Source of the DNA: Salinibacterium sp.
GTDB taxonomy: Bacteria; Actinomycetota; Actinomycetes; Actinomycetales; Microbacteriaceae
Reading direction: 5' to 3'
DNA length: 64,000 bases
Assembly (NCBI GenBank): GCA_015234465.1
Contig: JADGNA010000008.1
Location: 372,001-436,000, forward strand
Below the pieces are notes generated by a model. That model had not been told where the DNA came from. It was given only the letters and a program-made list of their open reading frames with translations, and ran no database searches. Position 1 is the first letter of the stretch; every line of letters starts with the position of its first letter. Made by a program: the position numbers and the translations under genes. Positions 45,201 through 54,663 of this stretch are shown piece by piece.

Positions 45201-48200
45201 CTACGCCGACTTGATGACGGGGATCGGCTCCGTGACGGGGCCCTGGCCTGCGCCGAGGAGCGCGACGACCCGGTCGGCGATCGCGTCGGGGTTGTTGAAG
45301 AGCTCGAAGGCGTGCACGCGCATGTAGTGCCAGCCGAGGCGGCGAAGCAGTTCAGGGCGCAGGCGCAGCGACTCGCGCAGGCTCGCCCCCTGCAGCACGG
45401 CGTCGGACTCGATCGTGAGGCACTTGCCGCCGTGCGAGGTGACGAGGCCCAGCTTGCCGCGGTGGCCGAGCGCGACGCGGAGCCCGCGCTTCTCGAGCCG
45501 CTTGGCGAGGTCGACGAGCATGGGGTCGCTGTCGTCCGGCACGAACTCGGCGGCCGTGCGGGCGGATGCGTCGGCCAGGATCTCGGCGAGGGCGACGGCG
45601 CCGCGCTCCATGCGCGACTCATCGATGTCTTCGGGCTCGAAGCAGGTGACGATGACCATGCCGCGGCGGGCGCGGGTCATGGCGACCGCGAGGAGCCGCT
45701 CGCCGCCGGGACGACCGAGCGAACCGAAGTCGCTCAGCACGCGCCCGTGCGGGGTGCGGCCGTAGCCGATCGAGAAGATGACGCGGTCGCGGCTCTGTGC
45801 GACGGCCTGCTCGATCGTCGCGACCGTGAAGGGCTCGGCGCGCTCGCTGAGCACGAACTCGCTCAGCTCGGGACGACCGGGCAGCGCGCCCAGCACGGCC
45901 TGCTCGACGCGCACGGCGTGCTTCTCGCTCGCCGTGATGACCATGAGCGACTCGTGCGGGCGCGTCTTGGCATGCTCGATGACGAGCTCGACCACCCGGT
46001 CGACCTCGGCATCCGGGCTCTCGACGGCGCCGGAATCCTCGTCGGGGAGGGCGCTGCCGTGCTTGACGTGCTCCAGCCTGAGGCTGCCGTGCCCGAGGAA
46101 GCTGCCCGCCCAGGGAAGCGACTCGATCTTGCCCGCGTAGAAGCGGCGGTTGACGAGCTCGGCAAGATCCTCGCCGCCAGCCCGGTAGCTGCGGGTGAGT
46201 GCGAGCGTGGGCAGGAGCGTGCCGAGCCGCGCGAGCGTCGAGTCGGCGTGCACCTCGTCGAGGTCGGTGTCGGTCTCAGCGTGCACCGTGTCGAGGGGCG
46301 TCTCACCCGTGAGCCCGATGCGGAAGGGCGAGGGCGTCTGCGTGACCGGGTCGCCGAACGCGACGGTCTGCTTGGCGCGACGGATGGCGCCGACCGTCTC
46401 GGCGAGGGTCGTCGCCCCCGCGTCGACCAGGATGACCGTGTCGAAGGGCATCGTGTCGGTGATTTGGTCGACCTCGTAGGGGGAGGCGATCCAGACGGGC
46501 GCGATCGTGCGCGACAGGTGCGGCGCGGCCCGCTGCAGTTGCTCGGAGGTCACGTGCTCACGGCGAAGGATGCCCTTGAGCTGCGTCGCCTCATCCGGCC
46601 AGTCGACGAGGCCAATGCTCCAGTTCTCGGCGAGCTGCCACGCGAGCAGTTGGGCGCTGCCCGCAGCGTGGGCCTCGTCGACGAGACGGAAGTCGGCTTC
46701 GAGGCGGTCGAGCACACCCGTGTTGGCGCCGAGGAGGGCACGGTCGCCCTCGAGCATCGATTCGAGCGCCGACTTCCACCACGCGAGTTCGAGTTCCGCG
46801 GCGACCTGCGAGTCGGGCACGTGCCGCTCGGAGAGGTCGACGAGGAGGGGGTCGAGCTGCAGGTCCTGCAGGGTCGTGCGCAGGGCGGCGCGCTCCTGGA
46901 GGTTGGCGAGGGCATCCGATTCGGCGGCGAGGCCCGCAAGCTTCGCAAGCAGCTCGGCGATCGGAAGGTTGACGAGCTCCTGCCGCGGGTCGCTCGTGCC
47001 GAGGGGGCGGTCGAGGGATGCGAGGTCCTGCTCGATCTGCTGGTGCAGCACCTGGGCGGAGGCGATGCCGGCGGGCACCTTGGGTGGGATGCCGGAGGGC
47101 ACGTAGCGCTGCCACATGAGCCGCTGCTGCTGGATGCGCACGAGGCTCTCGTGCATGTCGCCGACGGAGACGCCGGGACGCACGTACTCGCGGGCGAGCT
47201 TCTTGAGCCTGCGGCGGTTCGCCCCCGACATCTCGGGCGATTCCTTGCGGGGAGCCGTCGCGGCGATCAGCTCGCTGAGCGAGCGGTCGAAGACCACGGG
47301 CTGGAACTTGTCGAGGGTGTCGCGGATGTCGGTGAGGAGCCGCAGGTAGGTGCCGAGCTCTGCGACCGACTCGAAGGGACGCATGTGGGTTGAGCTGATG
47401 AGCTCGCCCGCGCGCTCGAGCAGGCGGGGCACCTCGTCTTCCGACAGTCGCTTCGCGAGCATGTGGGCGGCGGTCGCCTGCTCACTCGTGGCGAAGTTCG
47501 CGCCGTACCAGGGCGAATCGCCGGGCCCGTAGCGGAACTCGCCCAGCTTGGCGGCCTGCACCATCGCCTCGGCGGCCCCCTTGCGGTTGTCGATCAGCCG
47601 CTCGATCGAGGTGCGGGAGAGGCGTGCCGTCGTCGACGGGGGCGTCGGGAGGAGCGCGAGGCGCGAGAGTTCGGTGAGGCAGTCGAGCACCGAGATGCCG
47701 ATAACGGGGTCACGGCGGGCGATCGCGATGCGGTAGTCGAGCAGCACCTTGCGCAGGCGAACGAGCGCGTCGTCGACCTCGGCGAGCTGCGCGGGGCGCG
47801 CCTTCTCGTTGCGGGAGATCGCCCGGATGACGTCACGGCGCAGGGTCGAGGGCGAGACGGCGGCGCCGTGCAGGCCGATCTCCGCGAGGCGCTGCGTGAT
47901 GCCGGTGAGGCTCGAGCGGCGCGGGCTCACGACGAGCACGCGCTTGTTCTGGTGCACGAGGGCCCCGAGCGCGTTGACGATCGTCTGCGTGCTGCCCGTG
48001 CCTGGCAGGGTCTTGACGACGATCGAGTTGCCCGCGGCGATCTGCGCGATGACGGCTTCCTGCTCGCCATCCGCGTCGAGCAGCAGGTTGTCGGTCTCGG
48101 GGGCACGGTCATCCGGATGTTGCGGGTCGACGGCGACGATGCTCTCGCCGACCGTCCACTTGGCCCCGGGGTTGCCGGCGAGCGCGTCGAGGATGGGGTG

Positions 48201-48974
48201 CTCGAGCTGGGCGGCATCATCGACCATGCGGTCGCCCACGGAGGCGAAGGTCGACACGACGAGTCGCGGCTGCACGTTGAACCACTGCACGTGCGAGGTG
48301 AGGCCGCGCAGGCGGTCGATCACGGTGTTGGGCTTGAACGCCCCGTCGTGCTCGGCGAGCGCGACGAAGGCCTCGGCGTCGAGGGTCACCCCGTGCTGTG
48401 CCTCGAGCGCGCGGGCGAGGTCGGGGTTGAGGAAGGGGGAGCCGAGCAGCTTCATCTCGAAGTCGCGGCCGTAGCGGCGGATCGCGAGGGGGCGCAGCAG
48501 CACAGGCGCGCGGAAGTCGACACCGTCGTGGTTCCACTCGCAGATGCCGATGCCGAGGTGCACGGCGTCAATGCCGCGGGCGGCGGAGAGCTCGAGCGAC
48601 TTCGAGGCGATCTCCCCCGCGGCGACGCGGGCCGAACGCAGGGCGAGGTCATCGCGGATAAGGCTCGACAGGAGCGTCTTCTGGCCCGTGATGAACTGCG
48701 CGAGCCCACCGGGGTGGGTCGTGCTGAGCTCGATGCGGCTGCGCGGGTTGTCGACGAAGTGGATGAGCGGCGAGGGCCCGCCGACCGTGGCGAGCTGTTC
48801 GCGCCAGCCCTGCCACGTGGGCTCCGCGATGTTGGCTGCCGTGTAGCGCGGGTCGCCGAGGCTCAGCGCGTGGGGTGCCGTCACCTGCTTCTCCGCGCGG
48901 GCAGCGTCGTTGGCGAGCTCGTCACCGAGCTCGTCGTCTTCCGGTTGTCTGTTGGCAGGCCACACAGCGCCCAC
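45201..48974 (-). CDS. degenerate SF1 helicase/REase-like protein (DUF4011-helicase relative)
   Basis: 1257 residues from a GTG at 48974 (GTG at 48965 is also possible). The overall order follows large SF1 helicases with a C-terminal Vsr-like nuclease: N-terminal domain about 1-300, P-loop region near 320, helicase core to about 1120, nuclease-like 1140-1257. Key residues are altered: the P-loop reads LPGTGSTQT with Ser328 where Lys is expected, and Walker B reads VDAGA with Ala852 for Glu. Motifs III (FGDPVTQTP), IV (TRSYRAGG) and VI (AVAMTRARR) remain. The nuclease core TIESDAVLQGASLRESLRLR keeps only part of the usual E-x-D set. Probably a non-catalytic scaffold; the frame is intact, so not a pseudogene. 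Confidence 0.75.
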   Translation of the reverse strand: MGAVWPANRQPEDDELGDELANDAARAEKQVTAPHALSLGDPRYTAANIAEPTWQGWREQLATVGGPSPLIHFVDNPRSRIELSTTHPGGLAQFITGQKTLLSSLIRDDLALRSARVAAGEIASKSLELSAARGIDAVHLGIGICEWNHDGVDFRAPVLLRPLAIRRYGRDFEMKLLGSPFLNPDLARALEAQHGVTLDAEAFVALAEHDGAFKPNTVIDRLRGLTSHVQWFNVQPRLVVSTFASVGDRMVDDAAQLEHPILDALAGNPGAKWTVGESIVAVDPQHPDDRAPETDNLLLDADGEQEAVIAQIAAGNSIVVKTLPGTGSTQTIVNALGALVHQNKRVLVVSPRRSSLTGITQRLAEIGLHGAAVSPSTLRRDVIRAISRNEKARPAQLAEVDDALVRLRKVLLDYRIAIARRDPVIGISVLDCLTELSRLALLPTPPSTTARLSRTSIERLIDNRKGAAEAMVQAAKLGEFRYGPGDSPWYGANFATSEQATAAHMLAKRLSEDEVPRLLERAGELISSTHMRPFESVAELGTYLRLLTDIRDTLDKFQPVVFDRSLSELIAATAPRKESPEMSGANRRRLKKLAREYVRPGVSVGDMHESLVRIQQQRLMWQRYVPSGIPPKVPAGIASAQVLHQQIEQDLASLDRPLGTSDPRQELVNLPIAELLAKLAGLAAESDALANLQERAALRTTLQDLQLDPLLVDLSERHVPDSQVAAELELAWWKSALESMLEGDRALLGANTGVLDRLEADFRLVDEAHAAGSAQLLAWQLAENWSIGLVDWPDEATQLKGILRREHVTSEQLQRAAPHLSRTIAPVWIASPYEVDQITDTMPFDTVILVDAGATTLAETVGAIRRAKQTVAFGDPVTQTPSPFRIGLTGETPLDTVHAETDTDLDEVHADSTLARLGTLLPTLALTRSYRAGGEDLAELVNRRFYAGKIESLPWAGSFLGHGSLRLEHVKHGSALPDEDSGAVESPDAEVDRVVELVIEHAKTRPHESLMVITASEKHAVRVEQAVLGALPGRPELSEFVLSERAEPFTVATIEQAVAQSRDRVIFSIGYGRTPHGRVLSDFGSLGRPGGERLLAVAMTRARRGMVIVTCFEPEDIDESRMERGAVALAEILADASARTAAEFVPDDSDPMLVDLAKRLEKRGLRVALGHRGKLGLVTSHGGKCLTIESDAVLQGASLRESLRLRPELLRRLGWHYMRVHAFELFNNPDAIADRVVALLGAGQGPVTEPIPVIKSA

Positions 48975-49072
48975 CTTAAGCGGCGAAACCCCGAATTCCC
49001 GGTAGGCGGGGCCGGTTTTCGCCGCTTGCCGACGCTCAGCCCCGGCGCGACCCGGCGCAATACAGTGGGGGC

Positions 49073-50377
49073 ATGGATGTCGCGTGGACCATCATCCTCA
49101 CCCTCGCGGGCATCTTCGCGCTCGGGATCGTCGCGGGCTTCACCGTGTTGTTCCGCCGGGGACGGCGCGAGGGCCCTGCCCTGCACGCCTCGCGCTCGGG
49201 CGCGCCGATCGCGGTTGCCAACCCGAAGGCGGCTGCCGCGAGGCGCGCGAACATCCTCCTGGTGCAGGCGGATGACGCGGTGCGCGACGCCAGCGACGAG
49301 CTCGACTTCGCGCTCGCCCAGTTCGGTGAGGAACGCACGCGGGCGCTCGCGGCGGTCGTCGCCTCCTCGAAGCGTCGGGTCATGGAGGCCTTCGAGCTTC
49401 AGCAGCGCCTGGATGACGCGATCCCCGACAGCGAGGCGCAGCGACGGGACTGGACCGCGCGCATCGTGCACCTATGCGAGTCGGCGCAGGAGGAGCTCGC
49501 TGCAGAACTGCAGGCGCTCGATCGGCTGCGCGAGGCCGAGCGCAACGCCCCCGAGACCCTGGCCGCGCTCCGCCGCAGGGTCGAGGCGCTCCAGACCCAG
49601 CGCACCGAGGCGGGCGTCGTGTGGGCCGAGCTCCAGCGCAGCTACGCCCCCACCGCCGTCGCGAGTGTGAGCGACAGCCTCGACCGTGCCGACGAGGAAC
49701 TCGACCAGGCACGCGAGGCGATCGATACGGCGGCACTCGCGGCCGACCCTGACGGGCAGGCATCCTCGTCGCGTGCCACCTCGGATGCGATCGACGCCCT
49801 GCGCTCGGGCGAGGACCACGCGCGCCGAGCCGGCCACCTGCTCGACGCCGTGAGGGCCCTGCGCGAGCAGCTGGCTGCGGCCGATGCCGCGCTTGCCGAA
49901 AGCATCCGTCACAGCCGCGAGAACCTCGACGAGGCCCGAGCCCTGCGCGACGGCACGACGGATGCCCCGGCCGGCGCGGAGGTGATCGCCGCGATCACCG
50001 CAGCCGAGGGGGCACTCGGCAAGGTCGACGAGCGCGACCCGCCGGCATCCCTCGACCGTCTGCGTGACGCCAACGCCCGCCTCGACGCCGCCATGTCGGG
50101 CGCGCGCAACGCGGAGCAGCGCCTCGCGCAGGCCCGCGAGGCGCTCGCGGGGGCACTCGTCGGCGCGCGAAGCCAGGTGGCGACGACGCGCGACTACATC
50201 GAGGGCCGGCGCGGCGGCATCGGCAGCGAGGCCCGCACCCGGCTCGCGGAGGCCGAACGCCTCCTGGCCGTCGCCGAGGCGGAGGTCGACCCCGTGCTCG
50301 CCCTCGACACCGTCCGCAGCGCCGCGACCTACGCGCGGGATGCGGATGCCCTCGCGCGCTACGACCTGCTGCGCTGA
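49073..50377 (+). CDS. membrane-anchored long coiled-coil protein
   Basis: 434 residues. One N-terminal transmembrane segment (IILTLAGIFALGIVAGFTVLF) followed by about 400 residues of Ala/Glu/Arg/Leu/Asp heptad-rich helix, broken by short Pro/Gly turns. The residues AARRANILLVQADDAVRDASDELDFALAQFGEERTRAL resemble the C-terminal half of actinobacterial TPM-domain proteins, but no TPM domain precedes it. Function unknown; a cell-envelope scaffold is plausible. Divergent from the helicase-like gene with a 98-bp gap. Confidence 0.7.
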   Translation: MDVAWTIILTLAGIFALGIVAGFTVLFRRGRREGPALHASRSGAPIAVANPKAAAARRANILLVQADDAVRDASDELDFALAQFGEERTRALAAVVASSKRRVMEAFELQQRLDDAIPDSEAQRRDWTARIVHLCESAQEELAAELQALDRLREAERNAPETLAALRRRVEALQTQRTEAGVVWAELQRSYAPTAVASVSDSLDRADEELDQAREAIDTAALAADPDGQASSSRATSDAIDALRSGEDHARRAGHLLDAVRALREQLAAADAALAESIRHSRENLDEARALRDGTTDAPAGAEVIAAITAAEGALGKVDERDPPASLDRLRDANARLDAAMSGARNAEQRLAQAREALAGALVGARSQVATTRDYIEGRRGGIGSEARTRLAEAERLLAVAEAEVDPVLALDTVRSAATYARDADALARYDLLR

Positions 50378-50565
50378 GACGCGACCGTGTCGAGGCCGAT
50401 ACGACCGTGTTTCGGCCGCATGGGCGGCATCCGCAAAAGTGCTGAGTCGTTGCTGTGCCTCACAGCCATCTCATCTGCGCTGCATAGTGTGAGCCGCACC
50501 ACGAGTCCCACCTCCCCTCCCCCATTGCGTTGACCCCCGTGCCCTCCAATGACACGGAGACCAGC

Positions 50566-52524
50566 ATGACCACACCACCCCGCGAGCACCCAGCCCCCCG
50601 CGCGTTGGCCACGGCGACCACGCGAATGCGGCGTGCCCTCGTCGCCCTCGTCATGGCTGCCGGGACCGTGATGGGCGCGGCACCCGCGGCCGCGGCATCC
50701 GCCCAGTCCCTCTACGTCTCCCCTGAGGGGCGGGGGATGCTGTGCGCGCTCCAGGCGCCCTGCACCCTCGCGACCGCCGTGACGGTCGCGAGGGCTGGCG
50801 CGACGATCACGATGCTCGAGGGCGACTACGGCGCGCAGCACCTCACGCGCGGCGGGGGCAGCGCAGCCGCACCTATCGCCGTGACGACCCGCGGCGCCGC
50901 GAACCTCACGCGGCTCGAGGTGCACGTGCCCCACCTGAGCTTCTCGGGACAGCGCATCACGACCGTGCTCTATGTGCATCCGGGTGCCCGCGGCACGACG
51001 GTCGAGCGCGTGCACGTCGACGGCGGCGGATCATTCATCAGGTCGACGGATGTCACGGTGCGCGACTCGCTCTTCGAGGGCGGCACGGCGATCGACGCCA
51101 TCCAGGTCAAGAACTCGCGCAACGTGCTGGTCGAGGGCAACACCGTGCGCAACTACGACGAGGTGCGCGGAAACAACACGCACGTCGACTGCGTGCAGGT
51201 CTTCGAGAGCCACGACGTGACCCTGCGCGCCAACAGCCTGCGCGACTGCAGCAACTCCGCCGTCATCCTCTCGCCGGGGGCCGGCACGGGCAGCTCAGGC
51301 ATCCTCATCGAATCGAACTTCATCCAGGGCTGCATCGTGCAGACGAGCGGATGCCGCGGGGGTGCCGCCCTCGAGGCCCGCGAGCCGACCGCCCGCGACA
51401 CCATCATCCGCAACAACACGATCGGCAACGGCGCGACCCGCATCGGGCCCTCCCCCGGCCTCGTGTTCGACCGCAACCTGGTGCAGTACCTCTACGACTG
51501 CAACAGCCCGATGACCAACACGATCGTCTACAGCTGGAACACGGCGGTCTGCGCGCAGCCCTCGCAGCTGGGCAGCAACGGCAACCGCTACGGCACGGTC
51601 GCGCTCGTGAACCAGGCCGCGGGCGACCTGCACCTGCTCGATCATGAACACGCGCGCATCCTCGACGGCTTCGGGCTTGAGCCCGCGCCCGCCGACATCG
51701 ACGGCGACCCCGTCTCGCCGCACATCGCGGGGGCCGACATGCCTCCCGCGGGGGCGCCAGCACCGGAGCCCGGGCCTTCGCCGGAACCGGAGCCCTCACC
51801 CGAACCGGAGCCCGAACCAGAACCCGAACCCGCGCCCGGCACACTCACGGCGGCTCCCGATGGCAGCGGCGGCGATTGCACGGCCGAGCCTCCCTGCTCC
51901 CTCACGACCGCGCTCGCGAGCGCGCAGCCGGGCAACCACGTTGCGCTCCTGCCGGGCGACTACGGGTCCCCGACGATCACGGCGCCGGGCGGGACTGCGG
52001 ATGCTCCCATCACCGTCACGGGCGCGGATCACGGCCTCAGCTCCTTCGGCAAGCTGACACTCGCGACTCCCCATGTGACGTGGTCGAGCATCCTGACCCG
52101 CGGTGGCATCGCCACGACCTCGGCGGCGAAGGGCACCGTGCTGGACTCCGTGCGCGCCAACACCGTCGGTTTCTACATCACCTCCGCCGACACGGTCGTG
52201 CGCGATTCGAGCCTGCGAGACGGCTCGGGCGGCGACGGCATCCAGGTGCGTGGGGCGCTTCGCGTGACGGTCGAACGCACGAGCATCCAGGGTTTCGGGG
52301 GTGCCGGAGACTGCCTGCAGGTCGTCGGCGGCGGCAACGTGACGGTGCGCGGGTCGGCGCTCGCGACATGCGGCGGCAACGGCATCCTGCTGACGTCGGC
52401 GCCCAGGACCGTCGTGATCGAGGGCAACTCGATCGCGGGTACGGGCCGCGCCTCGATCGACGCGCGCGAGGGCGTGCAGGTGACGCTGCGCGACAACACG
52501 ACGGACGGCACAGTGCTGCAGTAG
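50566..52524 (+). CDS. secreted right-handed beta-helix protein, two domains
   Basis: 652 residues from ATG at 50566 with GGAGACC upstream. Signal peptide about 1-45 (VALVMAAGTVMGAAPAAAAS). First beta-helix domain about 50-380, with repeats such as IQVKNSRNVLVEGNTVRNY and VQVFESHDVTLRANSLRD. A linker of Pro-Glu repeats (PEPEPSPEPEPEPEPEPAPG form) about 400-425. Second, shorter beta-helix about 430-652 with the same repeat type (IQVRGALRVTVERTSIQGF). Both domains open with LYVSPEG/APDGSGGDCTAxPPCSLxTA. Polysaccharide binding or cleavage is typical of such folds; catalytic residues are not recognisable. Confidence 0.8.
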   Translation: MTTPPREHPAPRALATATTRMRRALVALVMAAGTVMGAAPAAAASAQSLYVSPEGRGMLCALQAPCTLATAVTVARAGATITMLEGDYGAQHLTRGGGSAAAPIAVTTRGAANLTRLEVHVPHLSFSGQRITTVLYVHPGARGTTVERVHVDGGGSFIRSTDVTVRDSLFEGGTAIDAIQVKNSRNVLVEGNTVRNYDEVRGNNTHVDCVQVFESHDVTLRANSLRDCSNSAVILSPGAGTGSSGILIESNFIQGCIVQTSGCRGGAALEAREPTARDTIIRNNTIGNGATRIGPSPGLVFDRNLVQYLYDCNSPMTNTIVYSWNTAVCAQPSQLGSNGNRYGTVALVNQAAGDLHLLDHEHARILDGFGLEPAPADIDGDPVSPHIAGADMPPAGAPAPEPGPSPEPEPSPEPEPEPEPEPAPGTLTAAPDGSGGDCTAEPPCSLTTALASAQPGNHVALLPGDYGSPTITAPGGTADAPITVTGADHGLSSFGKLTLATPHVTWSSILTRGGIATTSAAKGTVLDSVRANTVGFYITSADTVVRDSSLRDGSGGDGIQVRGALRVTVERTSIQGFGGAGDCLQVVGGGNVTVRGSALATCGGNGILLTSAPRTVVIEGNSIAGTGRASIDAREGVQVTLRDNTTDGTVLQ

Positions 52525-52619
52525 GACGACGTACCCCGACCCCGCCGCCTGCCCCGCTTGAGGGGGTGGCCAAAGCGCCACGGATGGTATTGGATGGCGG
52601 CGGGGAACACCGGGGGGCG

Positions 52620-52662
52620 GTGTCTCAGTGATTTGGGGGAATGTCCCCCAAACTGAGGACAC
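52620..52662. other. long imperfect hairpin between beta-helix and DUF2510 genes
   Basis: Inner stem TTTGGGGGA with loop ATG and TCCCCCAAA is perfect over 9 bp; an outer stem (GTGTC/GACAC and TCAG/CTGA) extends it to about 18 bp with bulges. It starts 95 bp after the beta-helix stop. It could terminate that gene or be part of the leader of the next one; there is no T-tract. Confidence 0.6.
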
Positions 52663-52756
52663 GGTGCGATACGCTTCTGCAACCCGAGACCTCCCCGAAA
52701 GGGACTGAACACCCGACAGTCCCCGGCAGGAAGAATCGCAACGCGGGAGTGCTGAC

Positions 52757-54238
52757 ATGACCGATTCGCTCAACAACGCCACACCCGCAGGCTGGTATGT
52801 CGACCCGATGACGCACCAACACCTGCGGTGGTGGAACGGGCAGGCGTGGACCGAGAGCGTCGCTCCCCTGCCCGGCGCGCCCGCCGCGCAGCCCGTCGCG
52901 CCCGCGCCGCGCGTGCAGCAGCGCTTCGCGATCGGTGCCGCTGACGACAGCACACAGGCGGCCGCGGCCCAGACCCAGTCGGCAGCCGAGCGCTTTGCGC
53001 CCTCCTCGGTTCCCGCGCAGGAGCAGCACGGCGAGGAGCAGGGCTTCAAGACCCAGGTGCCCGCCTACGCCGCCCGCGTCGAACAGCCGCGGGCAGAGAC
53101 TCAGCCGAACGCCCAGCCCGCCATCCCGTGGCCGGCGATGGGCAACGCGACGACGCAGGCCGCCGGCCACTACACCCCCCAGTACGGCGACGCCCTCGAC
53201 CTCCTGAAGGGCACCTCCCTCGTGAGCGGCTCGGGCGGCCCCGATGCCGCTCCCGCCTACCGCCGCACCTCGACAGCGCCGGTCGACACGGCGACGGATG
53301 CCTCAGCCGACGCCTTTGCCCAGCCGCAGCGTCTCGACCCTCCCCACGCCGAGGTGCGCCCCGACCTGGCCTTCGCGACGCGCCAGCAGCAGGAGGAGGC
53401 CGCCCGCGCGGCGGAGGAGGCCCACCTGGCCGAGCTCGCGCGACAGGAGGAGGCCCGTCTCGAATGGGACCGCCAGTTCCAGGCTCAGCAGGCACAGGCC
53501 GAAGAACTGCGGCTCGCCCAACTCGCGCAGGTGCAGGCGCAGCTGGACCAGGCACAGCAGCAGGCGCAGCAGGCGCCGCAAGCGGCATCCGAGCCCGACA
53601 CCGAACTCGAGTCGACGCTCATGTCGCGTCGCCAGCGCCGCGAGAAGCCCGAGCCCGTGCCGCCGGCGCCGGCCGCCGAGCCCCGCGACCAGGACGACCG
53701 TCACGACGACGTGTGGGCCGGGCCGGAGGACCGCAGGGCCGAGGTGAAGCCGCAGTGGTCGACGGTCGGCAGCGCTCGCGCCGCCGAGCGCCAGTACGCC
53801 GCACCCAGGTTCTGGGGCACGGTGTCGGTCTGGCTGCTCACGATCACCCCGTGGCTCGGCGCGCTCGCCGCCTTCGTCGCGCTCGCGCTCTTCGATGCCT
53901 GGTCGCTGCCGGCCCTCGGCGTGCTCGCGCTGCCCTGGCTGATCGGCGTGCTATGGGCGCAGCAGGATGCGACGCGCCTCGGCGACTTCGGTCACGAACG
54001 CCCGGCACGCGCCGCCTGGGCGATGCTGACCGCGCCCGTCTACCTCGTCATCCGCACCATCCGGGTGCAACGGGAGGTCGGCACCGGCACGGCACCCCTG
54101 TGGGTGTGGGCACTGAATGCTGCCGCAGTGATCGCCATCGTGGCATCCGTCGGCCTCGCACCCGACGCCCTGCCCGCCTACCTCGTGACCGCCCTCGAGC
54201 CACTCCGCGAGACGGCGGGCGCCTGGCTGGGCCGCTGA
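52757..54238 (+). CDS. DUF2510 membrane protein with long low-complexity region
   Basis: 493 residues. The N-terminus is a DUF2510 module (TPAGWYVDPMTHQHLRWWNGQAWTE). Residues 35-330 are Ala/Gln/Glu/Pro-rich, including a Gln/Ala coiled-coil-like run of 80 residues near 200-275. The C-terminal third has about four hydrophobic segments (VSVWLLTITPWLGALAAFV, LPALGVLALPWLIGVLWA, and two more). Such DUF2510 proteins are common in actinobacteria, often secretion or envelope associated; function is unknown. Follows a hairpin. Confidence 0.8.
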   Translation: MTDSLNNATPAGWYVDPMTHQHLRWWNGQAWTESVAPLPGAPAAQPVAPAPRVQQRFAIGAADDSTQAAAAQTQSAAERFAPSSVPAQEQHGEEQGFKTQVPAYAARVEQPRAETQPNAQPAIPWPAMGNATTQAAGHYTPQYGDALDLLKGTSLVSGSGGPDAAPAYRRTSTAPVDTATDASADAFAQPQRLDPPHAEVRPDLAFATRQQQEEAARAAEEAHLAELARQEEARLEWDRQFQAQQAQAEELRLAQLAQVQAQLDQAQQQAQQAPQAASEPDTELESTLMSRRQRREKPEPVPPAPAAEPRDQDDRHDDVWAGPEDRRAEVKPQWSTVGSARAAERQYAAPRFWGTVSVWLLTITPWLGALAAFVALALFDAWSLPALGVLALPWLIGVLWAQQDATRLGDFGHERPARAAWAMLTAPVYLVIRTIRVQREVGTGTAPLWVWALNAAAVIAIVASVGLAPDALPAYLVTALEPLRETAGAWLGR

Positions 54239-54315
54239 CGCGCCTCAAACCCGGGGCCTGAACCTTCACTGAGTATCACCCCACCGGGGCGACTCGCGAG
54301 CCTATCGTGGGGCCC

Positions 54316-54663
54316 ATGAGCACCCACGAACACGACCGGCGCAACCGCGCGGCTGCCCCCGGCGGCGCCCTCTCGCCCGGCTCCACAGCGACGGGCGGCG
54401 GGTCGACCAGGGAGCAGTGGCGGGCCGAGTACGGCATCGAACCGCCGACCGTGCCGCCCTCCCCCGCCAACCCGGACGCGCTCATCCGAGGCCAACGGGT
54501 CACAACGGCTCATGACATGGAGCCGGGACCCGAGAACGATTCCGCACAGGCGCCGACCGAGGCATCCGTTCCCGAGGTGCAGCCCGCCGGACCGGCACAC
54601 GCCGACGCAGACCTGAAGCCCGCCAAGACCCCATTCACCACCGACACGCAGGAGGAGCAATGA
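54316..54663 (+). CDS. small hydrophilic acidic protein A, unknown
   Basis: 115 residues from ATG at 54316. No hydrophobic segment; rich in Pro, Ala, Gly, Thr and acidic residues, so likely disordered. Contains TREQWRAEYGIEPPTVPPSP, the only sequence that looks folded. The stop overlaps the next start as ATGA. First of three tiny genes in a row. Confidence 0.65.
   Translation: MSTHEHDRRNRAAAPGGALSPGSTATGGGSTREQWRAEYGIEPPTVPPSPANPDALIRGQRVTTAHDMEPGPENDSAQAPTEASVPEVQPAGPAHADADLKPAKTPFTTDTQEEQ

Noticed and set aside
45312-47393. 693-residue plus-strand frame
   Set aside because: Lies wholly inside the helicase-like gene on the other strand; Arg/Gly/Asp/Val-biased, no start context, no family.
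47463-49670. 735-residue plus-strand frame
   Set aside because: Covers parts of two real genes; composition is a GC-rich shadow.
50378-50420. Imperfect direct repeat of about 18 bp (CGACCGTGT...GGCCG) after the coiled-coil gene
   Set aside because: Only two diverged copies; could be chance in GC-rich DNA.
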